NCBI GenBank assembly: GCA_900637675.1
Contig: LR134389.1
Location: 744,001 to 808,000, forward strand
DNA: 64,000 nucleotides
From: Streptococcus equi subsp. equi
GTDB lineage: Bacteria; Bacillota; Bacilli; Lactobacillales; Streptococcaceae
Direction: 5' to 3'
Under the pieces are notes generated by a model. It saw nothing but the letters and a program-made list of their open reading frames with translations. It ran no database searches and was not told the DNA's origin. This document shows positions 1-9,801 of the stretch, in pieces. Each line of letters opens with the position of its first letter. Position 1 is the first letter of the stretch. The position numbers and the translations under genes were made by a program.

Positions 1-625
1 AAATGACGATTTTAAGAAAGATGATGTCATTACCTTTGAGGAATTAGGAGTTGATAAGCTCTTTGTTGATGAAGCACACAACTACAAAAATCTCTATCTT
101 TATACAAAAATGCGTAATGTTGCAGGAATCGGTCAAAGTGAAGCCTTTAAGTCCTCCGATATGTTTATGAAGTGTCGCTATATGGATGAAATGACAAACG
201 GAAAAGGCATTGTCTTTGCAACGGGAACGCCTGTATCAAACTCCATGACTGAGCTTTACACTATGCAGCGTTATCTTCAGTATGAGAGCTTAAAGAAAAA
301 TAATCTGGAGCATTTTGATAGCTGGGCTTCTACTTTTGGGGAAACGCAGTCTGCTTTTGAGCTTTCTCCGGAGGGAACAGGATACAGAGTAAAGACAAGA
401 TTTTCCAAGTTCTATAACTTGCCTGAACTAATGTCTATGTTTAAGGAAGTCGCTGACATTCAAACAGCGGATATGTTAAATCTTCCAACACCTGAGGCAC
501 ATTATGAAGTAATTAAGACCTTGCCAAGTGAGGAGCAAAAGGAAATTCTAAAGAGCCTTTCTGAAAGAGCAGATGATGTGAGAAATAGGGTGGTAGAGCC
601 TGACAAAGATAATATGCTAAAAATT
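1..625 (+). CDS. ICE SNF2-type helicase, 5' exon (partial, interrupted by group II intron)
   Basis: The frame is open from base 2, so the gene begins before the window. It encodes a superfamily 2 helicase segment: the Walker B box DEAH appears around base 75 in LFVDEAHNYKN, followed by a FATGTPVSNS segment like motif III. Large conjugative elements of Firmicutes carry such helicases, often fused to a methylase domain, and they are thought to act in element DNA processing. The frame runs through codon ATT at 623-625 and then meets GTGCG, the 5' end of a group II intron. Joining to base 3008 restores the frame and gives MLKI followed by TNDGKKLALDQ, which reads as continuous helicase. The exact biochemical role is not shown by sequence. 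Confidence 0.85.
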
Positions 626-1134
626 GTGCGCTGTTAAGCGTAAAAATGTATCTCCCTCACAGAGGGATATTATTGAAAGTAAATAATAGGAACAACTAAC
701 TAACCTAGCGGGGAAACCCAAAGGGGACAATAGCATGTTAGTAAAGCGGATAAGGAGTGAGTTACAACGCTTTGATGTGCCGCAAGTTCCGTAACCTATG
801 GTTAAGGCTAAACTGCTTGAACCTCAATTCTGACTAGGTGCAAAGCATCGCCCATCGGAAAGTAACTGAGACCGATGTTACTGTATATTCGTTGTTGTGA
901 TTTTGGACGAATAACTTTCTACAGTAAAAGAGCATACGATAAGTATGAATAAAGGAATGAGTGAGGAACCTAAGGGTTACTAGAACGTACATTTTTAACG
1001 AATAGCAGGATTGCCTAAGAGGGGGGACCCTTATGGTAACGGAGTCACCGTAGTAGTCCGAGCAAGGGAAATCCTTGTACATGGCGAAGGGTGACAGGTA
1101 ATTTCGATTAGTTAGAAAGGATTAGGTGCGTGGG

Positions 1135-2900
1135 ATGCGTACAGCCAAAACTATTTTAACGGTCATTCATGAACGTGGAAAACAAGATAAACCACTCGAA
1201 AGGGTTTATAAGTTACTATTTAATCGTGAACTCTATCTGATAGCCTATGCAAAGTTATACCCGAATAATGGAGCAATGACAAAGGGTGTTACAGAGGAAA
1301 CGATTGATGGAATGTCTATTCAAAAAATAGATATGATTATTGAACAATTAAGACAAGAAACCTATTACTGGAGACCAGCTAGGAGAGAGTACATTCCTAA
1401 AAAGAATGGAAAACACTGTCCTTTGGGAATACCAGTATGGAGTGATAAACTTCTTCAGGAAGTGATTCGCATGATATTAGAAGCCTATTATGAGCCACAA
1501 TTTAGTGAACATTCTCATGGTTTTAGACCAAAAAGAGGGTGTCATACAGCTTTACAAGAAATTCAGACTTGGAAAGGGACACGTTGGTTCATAGAAGGAG
1601 ATATCTCTAGTTATTTTGACACGATTGACCACGATGTATTAATCACTATGTTGTCTAGACAAATTCAGGATGGTCGGTTTATTAGGCTTATCAAAAATAT
1701 GCTTGAGGCAGGATATCTTGATGATTGGAAGTTTCACAAGACTATTAGTGGAACACCGCAAGGTGGAGTTATTAGTCCTTTATTAGCTAATATCTATTTA
1801 CATCAATTTGATAAGTGGGTCGGTGAAGAGCTGATACCTCAATATACAAGAGGTAAAAAGCAGAAAGCAAACTCAGCCTATAATCGTTTGAGTAGAAGAA
1901 TTAAATGCTATCAGGATAAAGGAGATTATAAAAAAGCTCATCAGTTAATTGTTGAGAGAAGAAATCTCCCTTCAGTTGATACTTATGATACCAGCTATCG
2001 GAGATTAAGATATGTTCGGTATGCGGATGACTTTATTCTAGGCTTTACAGGTTCAAAAGCTGAGGCAAAGGCTATAAAGAAGCAAATTGGAGACTTTTTA
2101 AATACTAAGTTATCTTTGGAACTTTCTCAAGAAAAGACTTTGATTACCCATGCGACTGGAGAATCAGCTAAATTTCTGGGATATGAGATAAAAGCACAAC
2201 GTGTCAATGATTATATTGATAACAAAGGGAGACAGAGTGCCAATGGTGTTATCGCATTATTTGTACCTGCATCAGTTATTGAAAGCAAATGCCGCCAATA
2301 CATGAAAAATGGTAAAGCTATTCATCGTAATAACTTATTGCATGATGATGACTTTAGTATCGTTCAAACTTACCAACAAGAATATAGAGGGCTAGTTCAA
2401 TATTATATATTGGCACAAAATTTGTCATGGTTCTCAAAAGTCTATTGGTATATGGAAACATCACTCCTTAAAACATTAGCATTTAAACATGAGTCATCCA
2501 TTAATAAAATGTTAGCTAAATATAAGACTACCACAACTAGCACGAATGGCCGAACGGTGCCGTGTTTACAGGTAGTTGTGTCTCGAGAAGATAAACCTCC
2601 TCTAGTTGCAACGTGGGGTGGCATAAAAAGAAAGCTGTAATAGAAGATGCTCCGTATCAAGTTTATGGTGGTCGAACAGAGCTTATCAAGCGATTACTCG
2701 CAAATAAGTGTGAGCTATGTGGAAGTGAGGAGAACATAGAGGTACATCATATCAGAAAATTAGCAGACTTGAACAAACACAATGGGAAATTAGTTCCAAA
2801 GTGGAAAGAAATCATGTCAGCAAGACGTCGAAAAATGCTAGTGACTTGTCGGGATTGTCACCATGCAATACATAATGGTTCAATAAATACACGTTTATGA
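1135..2900 (+). CDS. ltrA: Group II intron-encoded reverse transcriptase/maturase with HNH domain (frameshifted as read)
   Basis: This is the intron-encoded protein needed for splicing and retrohoming. Visible landmarks are the RT motif GTPQGGVISPLLANIYLH, the catalytic YADD in VRYADDFILGF, a maturase region, then an HNH zinc region with CELCG, VHHI, CRDCHH and IHNG. The RT part (to 2640) and the HNH part (from about 2613) are in different frames. One extra A in the ATAAAAAGAAAG tract near 2622-2633 would give GGIKKKAVIEDA and a single protein of about 591 residues. As read, the protein would splice but lack the endonuclease. I chose ATG 1135; GTG 1126 is also in frame. Confidence 0.85.
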
Positions 2901-2915
2901 AATGAAATTACTGGA

Positions 2916-2950
2916 GAGCCGGATGATGCGAAAGTATCATGTCCGGTTCG
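2916..2950 (+). ncRNA. Group II intron domain V
   Basis: The stem-loop begins GAGCCGGATGATGC, closes on a GAAA tetraloop and ends CATGTCCGGTTCG. The AGC triad, the bulge and the GNRA loop are the catalytic domain V signature. It lies about 57 bases before the 3' splice site, leaving room for domain VI. Confidence 0.85.
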
Positions 2951-3007
2951 GTGGGGGGATAATGGAAAAGGGGTCGCAATGACTACCTCGCTAGTATCCT
3001 ACCCTAC

Positions 3008-4918
3008 ACTAATGATGGTAAAAAACTTGCCTTAGATCAGCGTTTAATTAATCCTCTGCTACCTGACAATCCTGACAGTAAGGTCAATGTCTGTGTGAAA
3101 AATGTCTTTAGTATATGGGATAAGACAAAAGAAGATAAGTCAACACAGCTACTATTTTCTGATATGTCTACACCAAAAGGCGATGGAGAATTTAACATCT
3201 ATGATGATATTAGAGAAAAACTTGTAGCAATGGGAATACCAAAAGAAGAAATCGCCTTTATCCACGAAGCGAATTCCGATAAACAAAAGGACGAACTCTT
3301 TGCAAAGGTGCGTAAAGGAGATGTGAGGATATTACTTGGTTCTACTCAGAAAATGGGAGCCGGCACGAATGTACAAAACAAACTGATTGCCCTTCATGAT
3401 TTGGATGTTCCTTGGCGTCCTGCCGATTTAGAGCAGCGTGCGGGCAGAATTGTAAGACAGGGCAATGAAAACAAGGAAGTAAATATCTATCGTTATGTTA
3501 CGGAGAACACCTTTGATGCGTATTTGTGGCAGACAATAGAGAATAAGCAGAAGTTCATTTCTCAGATTATGACAAGTAAAACACCTGTCAGAGTGGCAGA
3601 AGATGTGGATGAAAGTTCACTTAACTATGCAGAAATTAAAGCCCTTGCCACAGGTGATCCGAAGATTAAAGAAAAGATGGATTTGGATAATGAGGTTACG
3701 AAACTTAAAATGCTTGAAGCAAACTATAAGTCCAACCGTTACAGATTAGAGGATAAAGTGGCGAAAAACTATCCTGAAGAAATCGCAAGAACTGAAAAGC
3801 TCATAGAAGCTGTCAAGAAAGATATATCTGATGTAGAGCCTAAAGCGGACGGAGAGGAAAAGTTTACTTCTATTACTATCGCAGGAGCAAAGATTACCGA
3901 TAAGAAATTAGCAGGAGAAAGATTGCTTGAAGCTATTTCAAAGGTTAAAATCAATGAAAGTAAGGTAATCGGTAAGTACAGAAATATGGACTTGGAAGCA
4001 AGTTATAACTTCTTTACTAATTCTCATAATTTCAGCTTAAACGGTGTTGCAAAGCATTCAGGAGAGCTTGGCACAAGTGCTGACGGTAATATTACAAGAC
4101 TTGATAACGCTCTTGAGAAAATGCCTGAGAAATTAAAGAGGCTTGAAGAAAAGCTCATAAGCACCAAAGAGCAGCTTGAAAATGCCAAAGAGGAATTAAA
4201 AAAGCCGTTTGAAAAAGCTGATGAATTAAAGAGTAAGGTGCTTCGCTTGGCTGAACTAAATAAGCTACTTGATATGGGTGATGTGGAAGAAAAGAGAAAT
4301 GATAATCCCCTTGTAGAAGATGTTAAAAGGGCAATTATTGATTTCTGTAACAGAGAATATGAAGAAAATCATAGCTACGATGAGTTTGATGCTCTATATC
4401 CTGACTTAAAGCATATAGGAATTGCCTATACCAACACGCCGGATGAAAGACACAGCATTCAATATGAGCTTAATTTAGAGGATAAGATATGGACACAGTA
4501 TATTGATGATATATCTATAAAAACTGAGAGCTTTGACTATGAGAACAAAGGAGAGAATGAAACTCTAAGAAATATGAAAAATGAGATTGAGCTATCCTCT
4601 TTTGAAGATCTGGTTTATGTGGATTCAGAAGATTTGAAAGCAGCAACGGGACTTGATATTGATGACGAAGGTAACTTCTATGATCCGCTTTCTAAAGACC
4701 TTGATAATGACGGAATTACTGACCGTTACGATAATGACTTTAAGGACAGCGACTATTTTGAATCAACATATGATGTGGAGGATAATTTTCATAGCAAAGA
4801 AGAAAGTTCACAAAAATCAGAGGATAAGCCATCTATTTTAGGACAGATAAGAGCCTATCAGGAAGAAAGTAAAACAGAAGAAAAACAAACTACAAAAGAA
4901 CAGGAATTTTTAAGATAA
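3008..4918 (+). CDS. ICE SNF2-type helicase, 3' exon
   Basis: This continues the helicase after the intron, beginning TNDGKKLALDQRL. It carries the C-terminal helicase lobe: LLGSTQKMGAGTN and the motif VI arginines in LEQRAGRIVRQGNE. After that come long charged coiled-coil segments, an acidic low-complexity stretch with DLDNDGITDRYDND (resembling a calcium-binding loop) and the tail SILGQIRAYQEES. Read without splicing, a GTG at 3095 could start a 607-residue fragment, but that is unlikely to be the native product. It is followed by a hairpin and an SSB-like gene on the same strand. Confidence 0.85.
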   Translation, partial: TNDGKKLALDQRLINPLLPDNPDSKVNVCVKNVFSIWDKTKEDKSTQLLFSDMSTPKGDGEFNIYDDIREKLVAMGIPKEEIAFIHEANSDKQKDELFAKVRKGDVRILLGSTQKMGAGTNVQNKLIALHDLDVPWRPADLEQRAGRIVRQGNENKEVNIYRYVTENTFDAYLWQTIENKQKFISQIMTSKTPVRVAEDVDESSLNYAEIKALATGDPKIKEKMDLDNEVTKLKMLEANYKSNRYRLEDKVAKNYPEEIARTEKLIEAVKKDISDVEPKADGEEKFTSITIAGAKITDKKLAGERLLEAISKVKINESKVIGKYRNMDLEASYNFFTNSHNFSLNGVAKHSGELGTSADGNITRLDNALEKMPEKLKRLEEKLISTKEQLENAKEELKKPFEKADELKSKVLRLAELNKLLDMGDVEEKRNDNPLVEDVKRAIIDFCNREYEENHSYDEFDALYPDLKHIGIAYTNTPDERHSIQYELNLEDKIWTQYIDDISIKTESFDYENKGENETLRNMKNEIELSSFEDLVYVDSEDLKAATGLDIDDEGNFYDPLSKDLDNDGITDRYDNDFKDSDYFESTYDVEDNFHSKEESSQKSEDKPSILGQIRAYQEESKTEEKQTTKEQEFLR

Positions 4919-4919
4919 G

Positions 4920-4939
4920 GGGAGGGTAACCTCCCTTTT
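4920..4939 (+). terminator. GNRA-capped hairpin with short U run
   Basis: GGGAGG at 4920-4925, loop GTAA and CCTCCC at 4930-4935 are followed by TTTT. It sits between the helicase stop and the next ribosome binding site (GAAAGGAG). The U run is short, so it may attenuate or protect the mRNA rather than end transcription fully. Confidence 0.55.
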
Positions 4940-4961
4940 ACTATGAAAGGAGATAAAAAAC

Positions 4962-5621
4962 ATGGATTACAAAACAATGAGAAATCAAATAGAAGATATG
5001 GCAAATGATAACCACAAGGACTTTGTAAAAGCGATTATAAGCGTGGAGAAAGGTATCAATGATGAAAGTGCTTTGGACAAGCTCTATGACGCTTATATGG
5101 ACAATGACAGTCTGAATTTACTGCATGAGGAATTTGACTACATGATTGAAGATTTACGAGAACAGGGGCAAATAAAAGACCTGCCCTATGTTCAGGAAGA
5201 GAAAGATAATCTTATCAATATCGTTGGAAATATTGTAGGAAAGGTTGATGTAGCTGAAAGAGAAAACAAGAATGGAGAAGCCTTTAAGGTGGCAAATTTC
5301 TCTGTTGTATCTAAAGATGATGAGGGAAATAAGGTTTATCATAATTGCTCCGCTTATGGAGAAAAGAGTGATATTCCAAAAGACTTTAAGCAGGGAGATT
5401 TTGTAAAGCTCTTTGGACAAATCAGAACTTCCATTGATGATAATGGCAAGGAGCATAGCAATGTAAGGATACTTTCTTCAAAGCTCTTAAAGGCAAAGGA
5501 ACAAATGAAAGGACAAGAAGAAAAGAAAGAATCTGTTCTTGGAGCTATCAAGAAATATCAGTCTGAAGATAAGGAAAAACCAAAAGAAAAGAGAGACGCA
5601 AGCAAAGAAGCTGAGAGATAA
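4962..5621 (+). CDS. ICE-encoded SSB-like (OB-fold) protein
   Basis: A 219-residue protein. The first 75 residues are helical and acidic. Residues about 80-175 (NIVGKVDVAERENKNG, then FKVANFSVVSKDDEG, HNCSAYGEK and FVKLFGQIR) follow the strand pattern of single-stranded DNA-binding OB folds in conjugative elements. The tail SVLGAIKKYQSEDKEK resembles the tail of the upstream helicase. It likely coats or handles transferred ssDNA; this is inferred from family and context. The start is set by GAAAGGAG seven bases before ATG. A strong terminator follows. Confidence 0.7.
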   Translation: MDYKTMRNQIEDMANDNHKDFVKAIISVEKGINDESALDKLYDAYMDNDSLNLLHEEFDYMIEDLREQGQIKDLPYVQEEKDNLINIVGNIVGKVDVAERENKNGEAFKVANFSVVSKDDEGNKVYHNCSAYGEKSDIPKDFKQGDFVKLFGQIRTSIDDNGKEHSNVRILSSKLLKAKEQMKGQEEKKESVLGAIKKYQSEDKEKPKEKRDASKEAER

Positions 5622-5628
5622 ATATATG

Positions 5629-5662
5629 GTCGGTGTGGTCTTAGGACTGCACCGACTCTTTT
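5629..5662 (+). terminator. Rho-independent terminator after the SSB-like gene
   Basis: GTCGGTG at 5629-5635 pairs with CACCGAC at 5650-5656; part of the interior also pairs (GGTC with GACT). TCTTTTTTG follows directly. It closes the ICE transcript before the defence genes, which have their own promoter. Confidence 0.85.
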
Positions 5663-5726
5663 TTGTCTATCTAAATGTCGTGTGTTTGTGTAAAAGGAAG
5701 TTTGTAGTGAAAAAAGTGAATAAATA

Positions 5727-5735
5727 TGATATAAT
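5727..5735 (+). promoter_or_regulatory. Extended -10 promoter of the restriction-modification operon
   Basis: TGATATAAT at 5727-5735 is a TGn extended -10 element, 36 bases before the GTG start of the HTH gene. No convincing -35 hexamer lies at the right distance, which is tolerated with an extended -10. Confidence 0.6.
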
Positions 5736-5770
5736 GATAAAAACAAAATCATATGCATGGGAGGACAATC

Positions 5771-5986
5771 GTGTCGAAAATAAGTTATAAAAAGCTATTT
5801 AAAAAAATGATAGATTTAGATATGAAAAATTCTGAGCTAATGGAAAAAGCAGAAGTTAGCCGGAGTACTTTTTATAAAATGAAGAACAGTGAGAATATTA
5901 CTACTGATGTGATTGTCAGAATATGTGATAGTTTGAACTGTGGTGTAAATGAAATTATGGAGTTGGTGGATGATGAAAATAATTGA
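5771..5986 (+). CDS. Small XRE/Cro-type HTH regulator of the restriction-modification operon
   Basis: A 71-residue helix-turn-helix protein. Helices two and three read NSELMEKAEVSRSTFYKMKN, followed by the usual ending VIVRICDSLNCGVNEIMEL. GGGAGG lies seven bases before GTG 5771. The methylase start overlaps its 3' end by 14-17 bases, so the two are translationally coupled. Its place and size suit a controller (C-protein) role that times methylase against nuclease. YozG/Cro-like proteins of this size are also common outside such systems, so the C-protein role is inferred from position. Confidence 0.75.
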   Translation: MSKISYKKLFKKMIDLDMKNSELMEKAEVSRSTFYKMKNSENITTDVIVRICDSLNCGVNEIMELVDDENN

Positions 5987-7465
5987 TTATGTAATTGAAT
6001 CTACAAATAAATATATTAAACAGATGCCAAAAGAAATTCGCAAGAAAAATGGGCAATTTTTCACAAGTAAAGAAACAGCTCTTTTCATGGCATCATTATT
6101 TGATTTATCATCATTTTCAAAAGAAATTTCTATACTCGATCCGGGAGCGGGTTCAGGAATACTTACGGCAGCTCTTATTCAAAGAATTATTGATACTGAT
6201 AAGATTGAAGCCATAAAAATTACTTGTTATGAAACCAATGATGATATTTTAGAGCTGTTAAATGCAAATTTATCGTGGATAAGTAAGAATACATCACTAA
6301 AAATTGAATACAAAGTGATTAAAGATAACTATATAACAAGTCAAACACTTGAATATAACAATATGTTGGGGGTGAGTACTAAACCTGAAAAATACGATGT
6401 AATTATAGGAAATCCACCTTATTTAAAGGTTGGAAAAATGGCTAATGAAGCTTTATCCATGCCTGATATTTGTTATGGATCACCGAATTTATATTTTCTT
6501 TTTATGGAGATGGCAAGTTTCAATTTGGTTGATAATGGCGAATTGGTGTTTATCGTTCCAAGATCATGGACTTCTGGAGCGTACTTTAAAAAGTTTCGTG
6601 AGAAGTTTTTAAATGAAGTGGTTTTGAAGCACATTCATTTATTTGTAAGCAGAGACAAAGTCTTTGATAAAGAGTCTGTTTTGCAAGAAACTATGATTAT
6701 TAAAGCCAAGAAAGAATTAAATAAGTTAAAAAACATTACTATAACTACAACGAATGATAATTTTGATTTCGGCAGCAAGACTGTTTTGAAGCTTCTTACG
6801 ATATGGTTGTTTCCGGAGAACACAAATATGTTTTTTTGATAACTGATAAAGAAGAAGCTGATACGATTAAAAAGGTAAATGAATGGAATGATACCTTGCC
6901 AACTCTTGGCTTGAAAATGAAAACTGGTTTGACAGTTGATTTTAGAAATCAAGAGGCTTTAAGAAATGATGCAGAGGAAAAAGCAGTTCCTTTATTTTAT
7001 TCGCAACATATAAAAGATGGTAAAGTGATTTTTCCTGTTGGAAAAGAAAATGAGTATCTATTAACGGAGAAAAAAGGATTATTGCAGGAGAACACTAATT
7101 ATTTATTTGTGAAAAGATTTACGGCAAAGGAAGAAAAGCGTAGATTACAATGTGGAATTTATTTAGCTAAAAAATTTCCAACATATAAGGCAATTAGCAC
7201 ACAGAATAAGATAAATTTTATTACAGGCTTACAAGGATTATCAGATTGTTTGGTTTATGGTTTGTATGTTGTATTGAACTCTACGCTTTATGATAATTAT
7301 TACAGAATTTTAAATGGATCAACTCAAGTTAATGCTACTGAAATTAACTCGATGCCAATTCCACCACTAACTTGTATTGAGGATATGGGAAAGGAACTGA
7401 TTAAATTAAAGGATATGTCTGAAGAAAATTGTGATGAAATATTAGGGAGATTTATATATGTCTAA
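5973..7465 (+). CDS. PstI/BsuBI-type DNA adenine methylase (frameshifted as read)
   Basis: This is the modification enzyme of a type II system, an N6-adenine methylase. It shows the SAM pocket LDPGAGSGILTAAL and the catalytic IIGNPPYLKVG. It is read in two frames, 5973 to about 6785 and about 6785 to 7465. One more T in GTTTTGAAGC (6782-6787) joins KTV to FEASYDMVVSGEHK, giving about 497 residues, close to what I recall for M.BsuBI and M.PstI. As read, it lacks the C-terminal target-recognition half and would probably be inactive, which is hard to reconcile with an active nuclease next to it. It overlaps the nuclease start by eight bases. The expected site CTGCAG is inferred from the nuclease family. 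Confidence 0.82.
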
Positions 7466-8363
7466 ATTAGAAGAAGCAAAGAATATTTTGAATGAGTTGA
7501 AAGTTCCACCAAAACAGCAGTCGGATCTATGTGGATATGTTATTTTGGCAATGGCAGATATTAAAAAGAATGATGAATGGGCTAATGCAACTAATAAATG
7601 GATAAGAATTCATGATGTTATTGCCTTTATTAGAGAGTTTTATGAGGTTTCATATGCAGAGAATAGTAGAGAAACATTCCGTAAACAGGCAATGCATCAT
7701 TTTAGGAATGCAGCATTTATTGAAGATAATGGGAAAGCAACAAATAGCCCTAATTACAGGTATCGATTAACTGATGAAATGTTGTTATTAGTAAAAACAT
7801 TTCAATCAAGTCTGTGGGAAGAACAGAAGAATAATTTCTTAAAATCTCATCAGAACTTAATTGATCTATATAGCTCTAAAAAGGCGGTAAGAAAAATGCC
7901 TGTTAAAATAAACGGAGATGATTTTACATTTTCTCCCGGCAAACACAATCAATTACAGAAATTTATTATTGAAGAATTTGCTCCACGATTCGCTGAGAAC
8001 TCTGAATGTTTGTATGTTGGTGACACAATTCAAAAGGATTTGGTGAAGAATGAGGAGAAACTAAAAGAACTCGGCTTTGAGATAACACTCCATGATAAAA
8101 TGCCGGATGTTGTTTTATATTCAGAAGATAAGAACTGGATCTACTTTGTTGAGTCTGTAACTTCTGTGGGTGCAATGGAGCCAAAGCGAATAAAAGAAAT
8201 TGAAGAAATGACGGAAAATGTTTCAGCTGGGAAAATATATGTAACAGCATTTTTAGACTTTAAAACATTTAAAAAATTCTCAGAGTCTTTAGCTTGGGAA
8301 ACGGAAGTATGGATTGCGGATATGCCTGACCATATGATTCATTTAAATGGTGATAAATTCTGA
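7458..8363 (+). CDS. Type II restriction endonuclease, BsuBI/PstI family (C-terminus cut by IS)
   Basis: 301 residues. The N-terminal half holds a helical DNA-binding region (SRETFRKQAMHHFRNA). The C-terminal half has the family signature SPGKHNQLQKFIIEEFAPRF, CLYVGDT, then MPDVVLY and YFVESVTSVGAMEPKR, which contain the PD...E catalytic acids. As I recall, BsuBI/PstI enzymes cut CTGCAG. The stop codon TGA at 8361-8363 is the first three bases of the adjoining IS, and family members usually continue after HxIHFNG with a few residues ending near LGP. So this protein has lost a short C-terminal tail. Activity is uncertain. Confidence 0.85.
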   Translation: MSKLEEAKNILNELKVPPKQQSDLCGYVILAMADIKKNDEWANATNKWIRIHDVIAFIREFYEVSYAENSRETFRKQAMHHFRNAAFIEDNGKATNSPNYRYRLTDEMLLLVKTFQSSLWEEQKNNFLKSHQNLIDLYSSKKAVRKMPVKINGDDFTFSPGKHNQLQKFIIEEFAPRFAENSECLYVGDTIQKDLVKNEEKLKELGFEITLHDKMPDVVLYSEDKNWIYFVESVTSVGAMEPKRIKEIEEMTENVSAGKIYVTAFLDFKTFKKFSESLAWETEVWIADMPDHMIHLNGDKF

Positions 8364-8414
8364 ACTGCCTCCCAAAAGTTAGACATAAAATCTAACAATT
8401 GGGGGGCTATTTTT

Positions 8415-8930
8415 ATGACATTGAGTTATGAAGACAAGGTTCAAATCTATGAGCTACGGCACATTGGAAAGTCCATTAAATGCTTATCAGAAAAGTTTAG
8501 TATTGCAGAATCTGACCTCAAATACATGATTCGCCTGATTGACAGGTATGGGTTAGCCATTGTCCAAAAAGGTAAGAATAGTTATTATTCTCCAGAACTG
8601 AAGCAAGAGATAATAGATAAAGTTCTGATTGATGGTCAATCTCAAAAACAGACGTCCTTAGACTATGCTTTACCAAATTCTAGTATGCTTTCAAGGTGGA
8701 TAGCGCAATACAAGAAAAACGGCTATACTATTCTTGAGAAAAGAAGAGGGAGGCCACCAAAGATGGGACGTCAACCAAAGAAGACTTTAGAACAAATGAC
8801 AGAGTTGGAGCGACTCCAAAAAGAATTAGACTACCTTAGAGCGGAGAATGCTGTGCTAAAAAAGCTGAGAGAATACCGGTTGAGGGACGAAGCAAAGCTC
8901 AAAGAGCAACAGAAATCATCCAAGAATTAA
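8415..8930 (+). CDS. IS3-family OrfA (HTH and leucine-zipper part), copy 1
   Basis: 171 residues. Two helix-turn-helix units bind the IS ends: [20 protein letters not shown] and, further on, [21 protein letters not shown] zipper-like helix [20 protein letters not shown] follows. The A AAA AAG heptamer in the correct phase at 8858-8864 allows a -1 shift into OrfB to make the full transposase, as in IS150/IS3 elements. Confidence 0.92.
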   Translation: MTLSYEDKVQIYELRHIGKSIKCLSEKFSIAESDLKYMIRLIDRYGLAIVQKGKNSYYSPELKQEIIDKVLIDGQSQKQTSLDYALPNSSMLSRWIAQYKKNGYTILEKRRGRPPKMGRQPKKTLEQMTELERLQKELDYLRAENAVLKKLREYRLRDEAKLKEQQKSSKN

Positions 8931-8953
8931 TCGGTCAATTTTCTCTAGCAACT

Positions 8954-9757
8954 TTGCTTGAAATCCTTGATTTATCGCGGTCAACCTATTATTATCAAGT
9001 CAAGCAACTAGCTCAAGAAGATAAGGACATGGACTTAAAGGAGCTCATTCAAGGCATCTATGATGAACATCATGGCAATTATGGCTATCGTCGCATTCAT
9101 CTGGAACTAAGAAATCGTGGTTTTATCGTCAATCACAAAAAAGTACAACGTTTGATGACTGTCATGGGCTTAAAAGCTCGTATCCGTCGTAAGCGCAAGT
9201 ATTCTTCTTACAAAGGTGAGGTTGGCAAAAAGGCTGATAATCTGATTAAACGTCAGTTTGAAGGTTCTAAGCCCTACGAGAAGTGCTATACCGATGTGAC
9301 GGAATTTACCTTACCTGAGGGGAAACTCTATCTATCGCCTGTTCTTGACGGCTATAACAGTGAGATTATTGATTTCACCCTGTCTCGATCGCCTGACTTG
9401 AAGCAAGTACAAACCATGCTTGAGAAGGCTTTTCCAGCGGATTCGTACAATGGAACGACTCTCCACAGCGATCAAGGCTGGCAATATCAACATCAGTCTT
9501 ATCATCACTTTTTGGAGACTAAAGGCATTCGTCCATCCATGTCTCGCAAGGGAAATAGTCCAGATAATGGGATGATGGAGTCCTTCTTTGGTATTCTCAA
9601 ATCTGAGATGTTTTACGGCCTTGAGACAACTTATCAATCCCTTAATGAGCTTGAACAAGCTATTACAGATTACATTTTTTACTACAACAACAAACGCATT
9701 AAAGCAAAGCTAAAAGGACTTAGCCCTGTGCAATACAGAACTAAATCCTTTCACTAA
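8954..9757 (+). CDS. IS3-family OrfB (DDE integrase part), copy 1
   Basis: 267 residues of the rve-type catalytic domain. The acids are in [19 protein letters not shown] and [15 protein letters not shown]. It ends [15 protein letters not shown]. The frame is open upstream to the slippery site, so the working product is the OrfAB fusion; a separate start would be a weak TTG. Confidence 0.92.
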
Positions 9758-9801
9758 TATGTCGTGTCCAACTTTTGGGGGTCAGTACAATAAGGGAGGA
9801 G

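Larger units (their letters stand above)
626..3007 (+). mobile_element. Group II intron inserted in the SNF2 helicase gene
   Basis: The 5' end GTGCG at 626 and the 3' end CCCTAC at 3007 match the usual GUGYG...AY borders. Removing 626-3007 (2382 bp) joins two helicase exons in frame. Bases 626-1134 are ORF-free and should hold RNA domains I-III, then the reverse transcriptase gene in the domain IV position, then domain V (2916-2950) and domain VI. It lies in the sense strand of its host gene, so splicing would restore the helicase mRNA. The borders rest on motif and on reading-frame repair, not on alignment to a named intron. Confidence 0.88.
8361..9789 (+). mobile_element. IS3-family insertion sequence (type A), copy 1
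   Basis: 1429 bp, bounded by imperfect inverted ends TGAACTGCCTCCCAAAAG and, inverted, TGTACTGACCCCCAAAAG. It carries two overlapping transposase frames with an A AAA AAG slippery site at 8858-8864. No target repeat is seen: the left flank is TTC and the right flank is ATA. This suggests a deletion or recombination between two IS copies rather than a simple insertion. It is nearly identical to the copies at 28772 and 42539. It sits between the restriction nuclease and thsA, in the same orientation. Confidence 0.92.

Noticed and set aside
834..1082. Minus-strand frame of 82 codons in the 5' part of the group II intron
   Set aside because: The region is structural intron RNA; the frame has no protein-like features.
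2613..2645. Programmed -1 frameshifting between RT and HNH parts of the intron protein
   Set aside because: The ATAAAAAGAAAG tract is not a canonical X XXY YYZ site in the needed phase, and the same one-base gap occurs in many other genes here.
9332..9658. Minus-strand frame of 108 codons inside the IS transposase
   Set aside because: It recurs at the same place in each type A copy because the DNA is identical; it is a shadow of OrfB.
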